Assembly (NCBI GenBank): GCA_019055375.1
Contig: JAHQIW010006477.1
Span: forward strand, 62,001-126,000
DNA: 64,000 nt
Direction of reading: 5' to 3'
DNA from: Parelaphostrongylus tenuis
Taxonomy: Eukaryota; Nematoda; Chromadorea; Rhabditida; Metastrongylidae
Of this stretch, positions 11,722 through 23,289 are shown one piece after another; position 1 is the first letter of the stretch, and every line of letters begins with the position of its first letter. A model generated the notes under the pieces. The model was not told where the DNA came from. It was given only the letters and a program-made list of their open reading frames with translations, and did not search any database. Position numbers and translations under genes: made by a program.

Positions 11722-11965
11722 AGCTTTCCGCATTGACCAATCTCATGACCAATGCGCCATAAACTCGACTTCATCAAGAATCGTTGGAAATGATTCAAAT
11801 TGCACATCTAGCCTATATCGCGACTGTAGTGGCCTACTGATGTATCAAATGAATACTGCTATCCTTTCAGACAAGTCTGGTACAAATCCGGACACCATCG
11901 TAAATGTGAGGCTTGAAGTGCATACGGGGTGAAGGATCGCACCAACGACCTCATTAGTACTGTAT
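11722..11965 (-). repeat. tRNA-derived SINE (family B), diverged
   Basis: On the minus strand the body contains the GTACCAGACTTGTCTGAAAG segment shared by all family B copies. The 3' end has GGTCATGAGATTGGTCAATG, an altered form of the usual GGGATTGATCAACGCCGAG end. Confidence 0.6.
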
Positions 11966-12133
11966 AACATGTCATCTCTGCCATCAATGATTCATAGAAC
12001 TATCTCCATGCTTGCGGATTTTTTTTGTGTGTTGTAAGAAACAAAGCGGGAGATGAACAGAAGAGGACTAAACATTAACACCGAGAAGTCAACAAAAACG
12101 AATACAATGGATAGATAGAACAAACCCGTCATT

Positions 12134-15100
12134 TCATACTAGCACAAAAACCAACCTGCGAAAATACTTGCTTACACCCGGGGAAGCAGGTAATGTTGAA
12201 TTGAACATAAGGGCTAACAGCACCAAGAATGCACCTAACAAAAACGGGGGGCCCGGTATAAGCTGCCAAGTGAACGCCGGACGCTCAGCGACCTGAAAAC
12301 AACGCAGACGTGGAAAGATGTTTCAGAAACAGAACAAAACATTTTTTGCGAATCATCCACTTACCCAAAGAGTATCATTCCTTGTCGGAGTCAATATTTT
12401 TGTTTGAGACGGAGGAGGTCGTATTCGGACAATTGGAAATTGGCCGGCATGACCTCCAGACATTTCATCGTCGACGTTCAAATCCACGTCGAATAAGTAG
12501 AAAATGAAGCCAAAGAGAGCAGGTCCAATTCCTAAACACAGTAACTTCACTAAAATTTCTACGAAATCAACACAATTTGGTACAAATAGAAGTAGTAGAC
12601 ACAAAAGAAAGAAGTAAAGATGAAAACTTCGTGTGACACAATTATCGCCTAAAACGAATAAACTTCTGCCAATGTTGAATGATATGCAAAACTTCGAACC
12701 TCGGGCCATAGTTAAACATGCGCCCCATCCTTCACCCTTGCCGGTAGCGGTTGGTTGCTGAACACATCGATGTCATGTATCGCAGGAAGAGTGGTAGCAG
12801 AACAGCAGGCCCCGCATTGCAATGGTTAGCACGCATTCCGTGAAAGGACGAGGCGCGTGTTTGACTCCCGCTTCAGGTTGAAAATTTCGCATATCACTCA
12901 ACTTTATTGAATATGTAGTTATACCATCATGATATTGATAAGAAACGATTAGTTGGAAATTCTTAATCTTATCGGCTGGATAGTTTCCTGTCTTAAATGA
13001 CTATTCATAAACATTATAAAGACCACGTCAGACCAAATGATAATGGAATAATTATAATCAATAAAAATGTTTCTATTCCATGCGAAAAAGGAGAAAAAGG
13101 AGGTTTAGCCCTGTCTTTTTGTCGATTTTTATCGGATAGGAAGGGAAAGCTACTGCTCTCATTGGAAAGCGTTTTGAGCCCACAGAGCATTATCTAATAG
13201 TCACCATCTTCGACACATTACACCTTACATTCACCTAGCAGAATTGTTCTGATAAAAAAAGTAATGGTAACTTTACGTTCCAAACAAATATTCACTTTCG
13301 AGTTCTACTTGCTACCTATTTTATCTCAAGTGGCAGGATACGACGTGAAATATAAGCAGTTAAAAGCGGATCGATGGCCTCGATGGGTAAGCGCGAGGTG
13401 CGCTGCCTCGGAAGAATGTTATTGAAGTTCGAATTCACTGCATGGACTTCTTGAGGCTATTTATCAGGAATAATTGAGTTCATTCTCAACTTCAGTATTG
13501 AGAACAAGTGCCAAAAAAATATAGATTTGCACCTATAAGATACAAGCTTCGTTTTTCCGAAACAACGAAATTCCGGCATTCTGGACGGGAGGAATTGTTA
13601 ATGACGCTCCGTGTGGTGATGATCAATCACCCCAACATCTCCCGGCAATCAATCAAAGAACGCCCTAAGAAAAGCCGCAGTCTGATTATCCCTGAGACTG
13701 CAAGGAGACATGCCTGAACAGTAGTCTACGATGTTCATGAAGAATACCAAATCCTTAACCAATTATTGAATGTGAAGATGCGAATAGAATGTCAGGATAG
13801 GATCTGTACAATAAAATATGGAGACGGGTCGTATAGAGAAAATACAGTTTCAGTGAGTTTTCTTAGCTCATTATGTTGATATTTCAGATATTTTATTGTA
13901 AGCTGACTTCTCAAGTGGAAGTTACTAGTTATTTTATACCACAATCAAATCCGACTTATTTCATCAAGTGTGTGTTCTGAATAACAACTAGGCAAAAAAG
14001 ACAATGTCGTTTATCAAGACAATGTATTTATCGTTCCTGATAATACTTGCATAATTGGAAATAACTATAAAATGCTCTCAATTGTACTCAGCGTTATTCA
14101 CCTTGGCATAATCCTCGAATGCCTGCGACTACGCCTTGAACAGTGCCTTGCTTGTCCTTGTCTGATTGAATGCTAACAAACGCACTAATAGACGGATAGG
14201 TAATGCTGCTCATACCTGCTAGTACACCAGCCGCCCACATCATCCAGTATCTGCATAAAAAAAAATAAAAGCATGGCTCATAAATTAGGAAAGGTACATG
14301 AGAACAGGACTCTGTGAGTAGATCTATATCTAAAATGTCAAGTGGTTCGCAGTTCGTCTCAGGCAGAGGGAAGGGAGGGAGGAAGGGAGATTGAAATCGC
14401 GCCTCACCTATACAAGGGCGACTTCCACCCGCAGGCGAATGTTCTGCGTACCGCTCAACACTTTATTATGCATATTTACAATACAATGACAGTGCTCAAA
14501 AAAGCAACAAAAACAAATAGATGCTAAGAAATATAAGACACTCACTGAGTTCCAAGCCCGTACCATGTGAGTTGAACTAGTTGAAAGATTAGACCTAACG
14601 TAATTACGTGCTTCATGTTGAAATAGGTGATTAGTATCTGTAAAACCCCTGTCTGAGCTAGGACTGACAGTATACCAACCAGAGCTATAAAAGCGGCGAC
14701 TGCTTCAGGAGAAAATCCGATAACCTGGAATATAGACATCGTTAGTGTGCAGGTTACTCAATTACACAATTTTGTAAAAAGATAAGAATAATATATCGCC
14801 AGAAAAGAGGGTGTTAGATCGCATGCACGAAAAAAGTGGAGTGCAAGTGGGACCTCAAATAGACTGTGAGATCAAATGAAACAAGTCGCCAGTATCAAGA
14901 CATCAAAAGCTACGATGTCCCATTAAAAGCTTGCTCTAGACTCCACTTAGAGAAAAGTTTAATTGTCGAATATACTGTTTGAGATAGGCGATAAAGATGG
15001 TATTGATCAATGAACAAGCGGCTTCTAGCGAACATTAGTAGATAATTTCTATCTAAGAGGAACTCACCAATTTCAAATAGACGAAGAAACACGAAAATTG

Positions 15101-18100
15101 ACCAGATTCCGGTAAGTATGAGAGAAACACAATAGTAGCTAATTGAAGTATCTAAAGTAATATTTTCCGGACGTAGAGATAGAGTGGAATCGATTCTTAC
15201 CAATCTATCTTCCCAGACAAGACGAAGGGTGGCGAATGGATCCGCACTCTCCCAACTAATGACATCGCTGGCTATACGTTTAGCTGATAATGACTCCGGA
15301 ACGTGGAATACAATGAAAAGCACGTCGATACCGGCGATGATGGTTGCCTAAACTAACAGCTTTCCCAATATCGTCTAACTGCAATACCACAATTCTACTG
15401 TGGAAATCTCAGTGCTTGCGACATTCGATTTGTCTCCCCTCATTGATCGCTTACTTGAGGATTGCATCTTCTTCATGAAAGTCGTAGAATGCTAGTCGGG
15501 CAGATATTGCAATCTCGTGGATAGCCAGACTAGTGAGTTCTTTAGGACGCTCATTGGTTGAATGCCGATAGTGTTAGAGGATCAACCCCACCCCGAATAT
15601 CACTGACCTTCAGCCACTGCCCCCATCTTTGTAAATCTACTTATCATTAGAATCTACGCATGAGAGAATGAAACCTAAAATATTTTTTTGCCTACCAACT
15701 AAGATATATGCGATGGAGTGCATAAGTAAAAATATAAAAGATATGAAAGAAGTGATATATGGCCTACATCATCAATATGGCTGTTTTTTTTTGTGTACTA
15801 TACTGAAGTCAACAATTAACATTGCATAGTAGCGCATTGGGTCCACAATTTATTTGGTGACTCCAAAATTTCATTTGTTAGGGCAACAATATAATCACCG
15901 CCATGATCAGTAAAAAAGACAGCCACTTGTTGAGCAAAAATTGGATGCGTTTTTCCCAGAAATAAGGAGATGAGAGAATGAGATAATGCGATCAAAAAAA
16001 TTGGAAAGATCACTCTTGAGTCGCTTGTAATTTCTTAATTTTCTCTTCCACAGGTCAGCACTTCAGAGAGCGGAAGAGATCATAATCCGATGGAGCGGTA
16101 TCAGGGCTCTACGATGGATATGGTACTGTGGTCCAGTCCATTTCCAAAGTATGTCGAATCGATTTTTCAATGTGATGTCGAATGTTACCCTTGAAAAGGG
16201 CGACACTGAGTCGTTTCGGACGTTTCACTCGCGCTGCTGTAACCAGCTCCCGAAATTGTTCACCAAGATGTCGGCAATGATTACCTATTTGTTGTCGGGC
16301 AGTTCCCAAAACAGTATGCCTTGCCAATGCCTAAAATCAAGAGCATAATCCTTTCGAGCATTTAACTAGGGCTTGGTTGAGCTGACGCATTTGACTGCTA
16401 GTATTCTAGTATTCTGCGAGTATTCTATCTCCTCGCTAAAGGTACTGTAACATTCTCCAACATACCACATCCTTTTGGCAATAACCCGATTTGAAATGAC
16501 AAAAGAAATTGATTGGAACAATAGTGCGAAGAAGATTATGGTACAACATTACATTCGTTTGCTTCCGCAATGAGAAGGCTGCATCTGACTGGCATCTGCA
16601 CCAAGTGTCATCTTTTTCAGCAAATGGTCATGTCATACCTATTATACTTTTTGCTATATAATTTGATTTTCTATGTTCTTCGCCACTTTCACCTAGCCGC
16701 AGTCGAACACGACATTGTTCCAGTTTTGGTTACGGTCTAAAGATCAATAGCCCACTTCTCTCAATGATATGATAAATGCTAGTTTACCCTACCTTTTCAT
16801 GGAATCATTTGACAGCATTGTTAGAGATCCTTCGCTGACATTACAAGATCATAGAGATAGGACATTCTGAGACATTGCAAGAGAGCACTATTTGGACCTT
16901 TACAGACATTTATCGCAATAAGCAAACTATCTCGTGAGTCGTAGGAACTGTTTTTTTTTTTGACGAGCAGACACGAGATTGCTACCAGCAAAACTGATTC
17001 ACTACAATATTGGTAAACTTTTCAGCAATTCTGCCTTATCTAAAGCCCGACAAAGTTAGATTGACACAAAAACTACTCAAACACATCTAAAACATCACCA
17101 GAGAGAACTTGAAACACAATTTACCTACCAAATTTCAAAGAAAACCTTAGTGCTAGTAACCTTGTGTCTGCATACCAAAAACGAGTTATTTAATCATTGC
17201 CGAGGTGAAGAATAAGCCAGTAGCGATAGTCGAAAAAATATTTGATGAGAGAAGAATTATTTCTTTAGGACATCTGTTCTAACCGAACATTCTACAGGGC
17301 GGACCAGCATGATGTAAATGATAGAGCTTAAGAGACGACACAGATAAGAGACCTGGATCACATGACTTACATAGGTCAATATTCCACAATTTCACCAAAT
17401 CGACAAACAAGAAAGCGCGGTAGTACAGTGGTAGCGATCCCATTTATCACGGTGATAAATTAATCTAGCCAGAAACTGGATCGGCCGCAGTCGCACAACC
17501 AGCATGCCTCTCATCTCTTTGGTGATGAGAAATTCGTACCACCTTTTTTTTAAGACAATCTTACTCCGAATGACACGTGCGGATATTCTCTATAACGGCT
17601 ATCCTACGTTCCCCAGAGACTCGACTCGAGCAGCATTCAACGACATTCGCGACGAAAGAGAAATTCTCAAGCAGAGGCTGAAGTTGAACTCAGGAAAGCT
17701 CAAAGACCTTAGCAAATGGTATATGCGACAAATTAAATACAGAAAGCGGTGGGAGTTGTATAGTGATACATGCTATGTCGAGCCATGTCATAATAACACT
17801 TTAGACACTTATTGATCTGTCTTCACAGTATTTTTTTTCTTTGTAGTGTGCGGATCTTAGTACTTTCACCACTTAGTTCGTTTAATCGTCTTCTCGAGCG
17901 CCATAAAATACTGGGTGAGTGAGTCTCCCTGCAATCTCGAGGATGCCTGGCTATGGTGTTCCATAAGGCGTCGTTGCTGACTGCCGGAGAGAGCAGAGGT
18001 CGGGTTCAGCTCCACGTGCGGCGTGACAAGCATCACAACACCTCGGCCACGGCGCCCTCATGTTATAATGACAATAATAGAATACCAAAGAACACTCTGA

Positions 18101-21100
18101 TGCCGATATTAGGACTTCCAGGACGGCTTGAGCACTATGTGCCACTTAGATAGCGAAAATGGTGTTCAATTTCACTGAAACTACATAAGTAGAAAGAGTG
18201 GAATAAAAACGGGCGTCGGTAGGGCAACGCTTCAGCACGCGCCAATGAACAAGGTGGAATGTGTATTCGAACCAACCTGATGCAAACGTTTTTAAACAAC
18301 ACTCTACATTACTGGGTATATTAAAGCCACATAGTTGGCAAAACAACGGATTTCAAACTGTTTTTGCACATTACCTTCGACGATTTTGTAAAAGTGTGAT
18401 TTGAAAACGCATCTACAACGAAGTCGCTTTTACTGAATTCTACCATACGATAGAACCCCTTAGGTGACGATAAATACCATAATTACACTGTAAAACTGCA
18501 TTATTGCGATGAAAGCGCGCTCAGCTAAGGTCGACCGCGGCGCTTGGCAGGCGAAAAATCAACGTCGTCTCGAGGGGGTCGAATTGACATATTCCAGCTC
18601 GTAAATAACTTTACTGATCGCCCTAAAACCCATAAATTCCAAATCTTTTACTGAATTTTTGAGTGGTACGATGTTTCCAATACACCTAAGAGAACTGAGT
18701 GGTGAGCGAAGATACGACCTCAGAAGGGAGACGAACCCGCGTTTCATCCACACCGGGAACGCGTCGGCAACACAATTCTCTTAGGTGCACTAGAAACCAG
18801 TGAAATCCACAGATTTTTGTTCATAGTAAGAAACTTTCTCGCTTTATCACAAAAGTTTCACTTTCTAGAGGTCATGGGTCTTAGAACGTATATTTTCCTC
18901 TTCGATTCTTCAAGGCTAAAAATCCCAATATGGGGGCAAATGGTGGGTTTTCGTCCAGTGATGATCGTGTTCATCAACGTCTCGTTATGTTTGCATCTGT
19001 CACTTTTCTCAGTAATACGTGCAATTAACATACGAAATAAAAGCGTTCCTGCAGAATGATAAATTTGCAAACTCTTCTAACCAAAAGTCCAACAATATTT
19101 GTAAAATTATGCCCTGTGTTATCCAAAATTCACACTCCACTGAAAATGAATCCACAAATGAGGTACATACTATAGGTATAAAATAGGCATCAGCGTCGAA
19201 ACAATTTTGTCACTGAGATAGAACTGAAGGGTTTACTGAAACATCATTCAGAATTCTTCTTGAGCTTAATCCAATTTCTGCTCGTTTTCCAATTTCTAAA
19301 TTTTTTATGCTAATGCATAAAAAAATGGTATTTAGCTGTGGTTTAACCTAGCTGGCATGGTTAACAAAAATTTCAATCCTTACACAACAACCTATCCAAA
19401 AGCTAAAAAAGGAGGTCTAACATAAAACAATACTAGTAATAATCCGATTCAAAAAGGCGCGGCAACACTTGGTGAGGCAGTGCATAAGAAAACTAGATGA
19501 TAAGCGACGCGATGGTTCAATCCGCATTCTCACACTGTTGCAGTGAAGCAACGAACGCCTTCAGCGCTAGGGAACATCTTAACTGAGCCATTCTCAAAAT
19601 TGCATGGAGAACTCTCGAGAAGTAATCTATGACTTTCATAAAGAAGACGAGATCCTCAAATAGCAGCCGAAGAAACATGTGAAATGTGCGAAGGCTTTTG
19701 AAACGATGAATTCGATGAGACGGGTCGCATGATAGAAATGCTAAGATCCGTGCAGTGGAAATGTAATGGTAGGTCGTATAAAATGAATAATAATGACGAC
19801 AGTAAACAAAAAGTGTCATACCAACAAAACAACAGCTCCATCACCACTGTAGTCTGATATCCACGCGCCAAGAGCCGGTGATGTCACTAGAGAGGCGGCA
19901 AAAGTAGCCGATACGAGACCATATGCAGCTGAGCGATCCTAAACTGAATAAAATCATCAAAGCGATCAAATACATTTCAATTGTAAAATATTATCTATCA
20001 GCGAAACAGAAGCTAAATAAAAATGCAGACAATGCAGCCACAGTAATTAGTAAAAACGTAAAAGATGTGCCATTCCATGTGAGGTTATTGATTTGTTTGC
20101 AAAACATTCGACTTCAAATGGGAGTTGAACCCGCGTTTCACCCATACCAAGAGAGCCTATTATCACTACACCATGAAGGCTACCACGATTATGGGTTCAA
20201 TGCCGATATACGCTTACAATATCAAACTCGTTAAAAGTTGGTTGTTGATAGCCACGTCAGACTACGAAAAAAGATTAGTAGCAAAGCCATGGCCTCGATT
20301 GTAGTGATAGCAAGCTCCCCAGGTATGGGTGAAACGCGGGTTCAACTCCTGACTGGAACAAATATTTTGTACACAACTTAATACTCTTGAATACATATTT
20401 ATAGCATGGCGATAATGCTAGAATTCGTGATTCGTTCGAATATGTAGAGAAGCTGGAAGTAAATCGAAGAATGACGCCAAGTTGTGTAAGATGTGGACGA
20501 TACCTAGAAAGCCTTAGGACAAAGTTTCTTTGCAAACCTGTTTCTCGGTGATATCGGCAACATAAGCAAGAATGACGCTAAACGTCACTGAGAATAGACC
20601 ACTAATGCTGAACAGAGCAAAGTACCACCTGAAACAGCGCAACATAAAAACATAGCAATACTGTCAAGTTTTTCAGAAGAAAACTTCGAACTCACTGATC
20701 AATTCAACGTGGTGTACAACTATATATTTGACCAGAAACAACCAATGATCATATTCGAAACATTCCAACAATTTTTAATGACACTTATTACTGCGAAATC
20801 AATATTTTTCTCGAATTTTTCGAGGAAATCAGCTAGTTCCACAAGCGAAGATCACACTTTCTGGTGTTCTGGCTGGTAGTAAAACTAACAAAGACTTCTC
20901 ATCATATGAAAACCTACCATGGACTAATTATCAAACAAGGGATAGGCATACAAGTGCAAAATACTGTGAGAATAAGAAAAATTTTCCTTCCATAGACATC
21001 AGAGAGTGCTCCAACAAGTGGCGCACTAAGGAATGATAGAATACCCTGGAAAAAAACCCAGTGAAAAGCTCCGATTTATAGAATTTAACCGATCTTAGAG

Positions 21101-21405
21101 AATTCCTACGGCTAAAACTTATGAAAAAAGATTGAAAAAACCTCCACTGACCTTTATGCCCAGCACAAGTCCATTCATTAGGAATTTATTGGTCGGGAAG
21201 GTTTCAGCCAAGACCTGAAATGAGGCAGCAAGATTGTCGAAAATTGAAGAAAACAGAATCAATGTGGACGTTCCTACTTGAATTATACTCACATTAATGA
21301 CCGGTACAGTCAGTAATCCCAAGCGAAATACTCCAGAAAGATTACCAACAAGGCATGCGAGATGGACGCTCCGCCGATTTGACCACGACCTTGCTCATCT
21401 CGGAC
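12134..21405 (-). CDS. MFS transporter, MFSD14/HIAT1 family, eleven coding exons
   Basis: This is an orphan multi-spanning membrane transporter of the MFSD14 (HIAT1) family; its substrate is not established. Minus-strand exons, all with agreeing phase, are 21405-21293, 21214-21152, 21045-20918, 20628-20538, 19938-19822, 15347-15201, 15151-15068, 14724-14546, 14250-14102, 12531-12365 and 12292-12134 (stop). They encode about 465 residues, close to vertebrate members. Family hallmarks seen are IFLEYFAW then GLLTVP, ETFPTNKFLMNGLVLGIK, motif A as GALSDVYGRK, YGLVSATFAASLVTSPALGA, PESL, VFLSYLPESGQFS, MMWAAGVLAGMSSITYPS, GIRGLC, GIGPALFGFIFYLF and PGPPFLLGA. The first listed exon needs a one-base frame change at 21318-21320. 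The initiator codon was not found. The last exon may instead splice at about 12176 (GTAAGC). Introns are full of repeats. Confidence 0.9.
12720..12935 (+). repeat. tRNA-like foldback element (family A), intronic
   Basis: The linker GTTGGTTGCTGA...GAGTGGTAGCAG is followed by a tRNA-like module with CAATGGTTAGCACG and a GTTTGACTCCCGC B-box. The tail is GCATATCACTCAAC then TATACCATCATG. It lies in the intron between MFSD14 exons 14102 and 12531. Confidence 0.7.
13370..13460 (+). repeat. tRNA-like fragment, intronic
   Basis: GGCCTCGATGGGTAAGCGCGAGG followed by GAAGTTCGAATTC resembles a decayed A/B-box pair. No cloverleaf can be completed. The partial family C body block (CTGAGACTGCAAGGAGACAT, then TCTACGATGTTCATGAAGAA) follows at about 13690-13745. 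Confidence 0.4.
15440..15560 (-). repeat. Family C repeat body fragment, intronic
   Basis: It contains CTTCTTCATGAAAGTCGTAG and AATGCTAGTCGGGCAG followed by an ATTGCAATCTCGTGG block, in the same order as in the bodies at 39630 and 49000. The tRNA-like head is absent. It lies in the long intron between MFSD14 exons 19822 and 15347. Confidence 0.5.
15800..16560 (-). mobile_element. Decayed mariner transposase, intronic
   Basis: Minus-strand frames carry a mariner catalytic-region signature. PYPS, one stop codon, then SPDTAPSDYDLF lies at about 16115-16070, and upstream is KGNIRHHIEKSIRHTLEMDW at 16200-16140. The C-terminal end is recognisable as FFTDHGGDYIV near 15925. Several stops and frame changes make it non-functional. 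The transposase N-terminus and terminal repeats were not identified. The element sits inside an MFSD14 intron in the same orientation as the gene. Confidence 0.7.
17405..17500 (+). repeat. tRNA-like module (family A type), intronic
   Basis: AAAGCGCGGTAGTACAGTGG then TAGCGATCCC shows an A-box pattern. The downstream CTGGATCGGCC segment is a poor B-box. The hairpin TTTATCACGGTGATAAA at about 17436-17452 lies where the anticodon arm would be. Confidence 0.4.
17950..18110 (-). repeat. tRNA-like repeat (family D), intronic
   Basis: On the minus strand, GAGGGCGCCGTGGCCGAGG then TTGTGATGCTTGTCACGCCG leads to a GAGCTGAACCC B-box region and CTCTCTCCGGCAGTCAGCAA. The same order occurs at 50446-50530 (plus), with relatives at 40685 and 58680. 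The head resembles Leu/Ser-type tRNAs. Confidence 0.6.
18180..18350 (+). repeat. tRNA-like foldback element (family A), intronic
   Basis: The module GGGCGTCGGTAGGGCAACG begins near 18210. A TGTATTCGAACCAACCTGATGC B-box region follows, then a tail with CACTCTACATTACTGGGTAT. The module resembles the cloverleaf copy at 61307-61377. Confidence 0.55.
18655..18810 (-). repeat. tRNA-like module between inverted arms, intronic
   Basis: AATACACCTAAGAGAA (about 18678) and TTCTCTTAGGTGCAC (about 18777) form inverted arms. They surround a minus-strand family A module with CGCGGGTTCGTCTCCC on the minus strand. The copy at 61232-61411 has the same plan. Confidence 0.55.
19450..19800 (+). repeat. tRNA-derived repeat (family C), intronic
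   Basis: The head at 19455-19530 (GGCGCGGCAACACTTGGTGA, then GCGATGGTTCAATCCGC) is followed by a body with GAAGACGAGATCCTC and a GTGCAGTGGAAATG segment. It ends about 20 bases before the 3' boundary of MFSD14 exon 19938-19822. Confidence 0.6.
20060..20430. repeat. Palindromic tRNA-like foldback element (family A), both halves
   Basis: The minus-strand module at about 20118-20190 (GGGAGTTGAACCCGCGTTTC as seen on plus) and the plus-strand module at about 20290-20360 (GTATGGGTGAAACGCGGG) face outward. The linker has ACTCGTTAAAAGTTGG. The outer tails are inverted relative to each other. It lies between MFSD14 exons 20538 and 19938. Confidence 0.75.
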
Positions 21406-21599
21406 CTTTCACCTTTGCGCGATTAAATATTAACGTCATGATCGACCTGCTTTTCCGTAGCATTGTTCGCTGAAGAGAGTCATTACAAGAGTTGCACTTG
21501 AATAGATCAAAAACTCATTTTTGCACAACCTACAGAAATTCTTTACTTTACTCTTCTGACAGCAGTGATGTGATGCCAAAGATTTCTATGAGGATAATA

Positions 21600-21885
21600 A
21601 ATGGTATACAAAACATTCAAACCCCAGACGTAGCTGAACCCGCGTTTCACCCATACTAAGTGGAGTTGATGCCAATATGTGCTCGTCACACCAAACATAT
21701 TGAAGGTTGGTTGCTAACAGCTTCCATAGCTTATGTATAAGAAAGAATGGTAGCAAATGAAGGAATCTGCGGTGAAGTTGTAGAGCGCGCCCCGCTATGG
21801 CTGAAATGTAGGTTCAACATCCGCGTGAAACTCGAGTGTTCTACATGCAATTCGATATTCTCAATTATAATTTTGCACCATTTTT
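21600..21885. repeat. Palindromic tRNA-like foldback element (family A), decayed
   Basis: The left module at about 21620-21660 shows GCTGAACCCGCGTTTCACCC but lacks its A-box half. The linker AAGGTTGGTTGCTAACAGC and a right module (21760-21835, with GAAATGTAGGTTCAACATCC) follow. It lies about 200 bases upstream of the first identified MFSD14 exon. Confidence 0.6.
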
Positions 21886-22225
21886 GCAATAGTTCAAAGA
21901 AGAAATTTAGATCATCAACGATATAAGAGTAGACTCGGTTTACTAAAGTTTCCCTCTTTAGTTTCAGAATGATAAGACAGGCTAAAGGCAGACGGACATC
22001 AAGATACTCAGGCGTATGAAATGAGGCGTCAATATAAAACTAGTTGCTGGTGATTAATCTGATCACAAGTAAACATCGATCAATTGATAATCGTTCTTAA
22101 AGAACATGGGGCTATAACGCTGAGAAATTGACTCGGCCGAATTTACGATTCTTAGTTGTTAGGTTCAAAATCAACGCAAGGTTTCAGCCTAGGTGACTGA
22201 ACACCTATACTATTGCTTGTTTTGG
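21886..22225. other. No gene recognised
   Basis: The missing 5' exon of the MFSD14-like gene could lie here or further right. I could not identify a start codon with a compatible donor. Confidence 0.35.
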
Positions 22226-22512
22226 AAAGGCTCGTGTGGCACAGCGTTCAGAGGTGCCTTGCCTGCGACACACACGTTTCGACCCCGCGTGTAAAGCTCA
22301 CCAAGCCTTTGATCTCTCCGAGTCAGCGCATTTGTAGAAAACTTGTATGGAAGGATAATATAACTGACTTCACATATCACTATGACACCGTTAGTCATTG
22401 TAATGACCAGAAATGCACTCAGTAACTCCAGAAGATGCTTGATGAAACCGAATGCATGACGGATCTCCCAGGGATTGATCAACGCGCCGAGCGCTCCAGC
22501 TTTTTTATTTGA
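22226..22512 (+). repeat. tRNA-derived SINE (family B)
   Basis: The head GGCTCGTGTGGCACAGCGTT then ACGTTTCGACCCCGCG is followed by the family B body. The 3' end is GGGATTGATCAACGCGCCGAG, then a pyrimidine-rich tail. Confidence 0.7.
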
Positions 22513-22729
22513 TGCATGTTGGATGGCTAATAGAATCGGAGAATGGTATTGATAAAGTCGGAAATATTAACAAGCACATGCCGTTGGAACGGACCAGTGC
22601 GTGAAATTTTAAAAAACACCATTGCTTGGTAAGCTGAATTACAATGAAATCTCACCTAAACACTATGTTTGGAACGTATTGGACAAATAATACTTTTCCA
22701 ATATAATCTGATACAAAGTAGATTTATTT

Positions 22730-22870
22730 TAGATATACCTAGTAATAAAGATATAGAGTGAGATGCGGGTTCGAGTCACGCCTGACGCGAAAGTTTTGCA
22801 TATCACTTTACATTACTGGAGTACATTTATAACACTAAAACCACCGCTAGAAGTGGTTAAATTAAAGAAT
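22730..22870 (+). repeat. tRNA-like foldback element (family A), 3' half only
   Basis: GAGATGCGGGTTCGAGTCACG is a B-box region. GCATATCACTTTAC and a TATAACACTAAAACCACCGC tail follow. The A-box half is missing. Confidence 0.55.
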
Positions 22871-23289
22871 TTCTGTTGAACTAAAGGAGCAAAAATTGCA
22901 CGAGAGACCGAAAAGCCGGGAATAAAAACTCTATCTTCGTCTCAATCCCACATTTGATCCTATTCCATAAGCCATTACCTGATAGCAAAAATATGGCCCC
23001 ATTAAACACATTCGCGTTTAGCCCTCCTGCTTTATGGAAACATATTCCAGCTCTTCATTATGAACTATTCAATTAGGACAAAACCACTTTATTTAACAGA
23101 TTTTTTTTTACTATCGATTAAAGAGTTGCGCATAACCTTCTGAAGAATCTTAGCAACATAACCTGTCATGAAGAAACTCGTTTTCTGGATCCTTTCTTTT
23201 GTACAGAACTCGTAAACAGAACCTATTAAATTGTCTCATTTCCTCACATACAATGGTTTTTGAAGAATTATTCACAATTACCATCAGAC
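22871..23289. other. No gene recognised
   Basis: AT-rich sequence without motifs. The RTE element begins at about 23290, where GGACCCACGGACTGCAACGG marks the first recognisable coding similarity. Confidence 0.4.
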
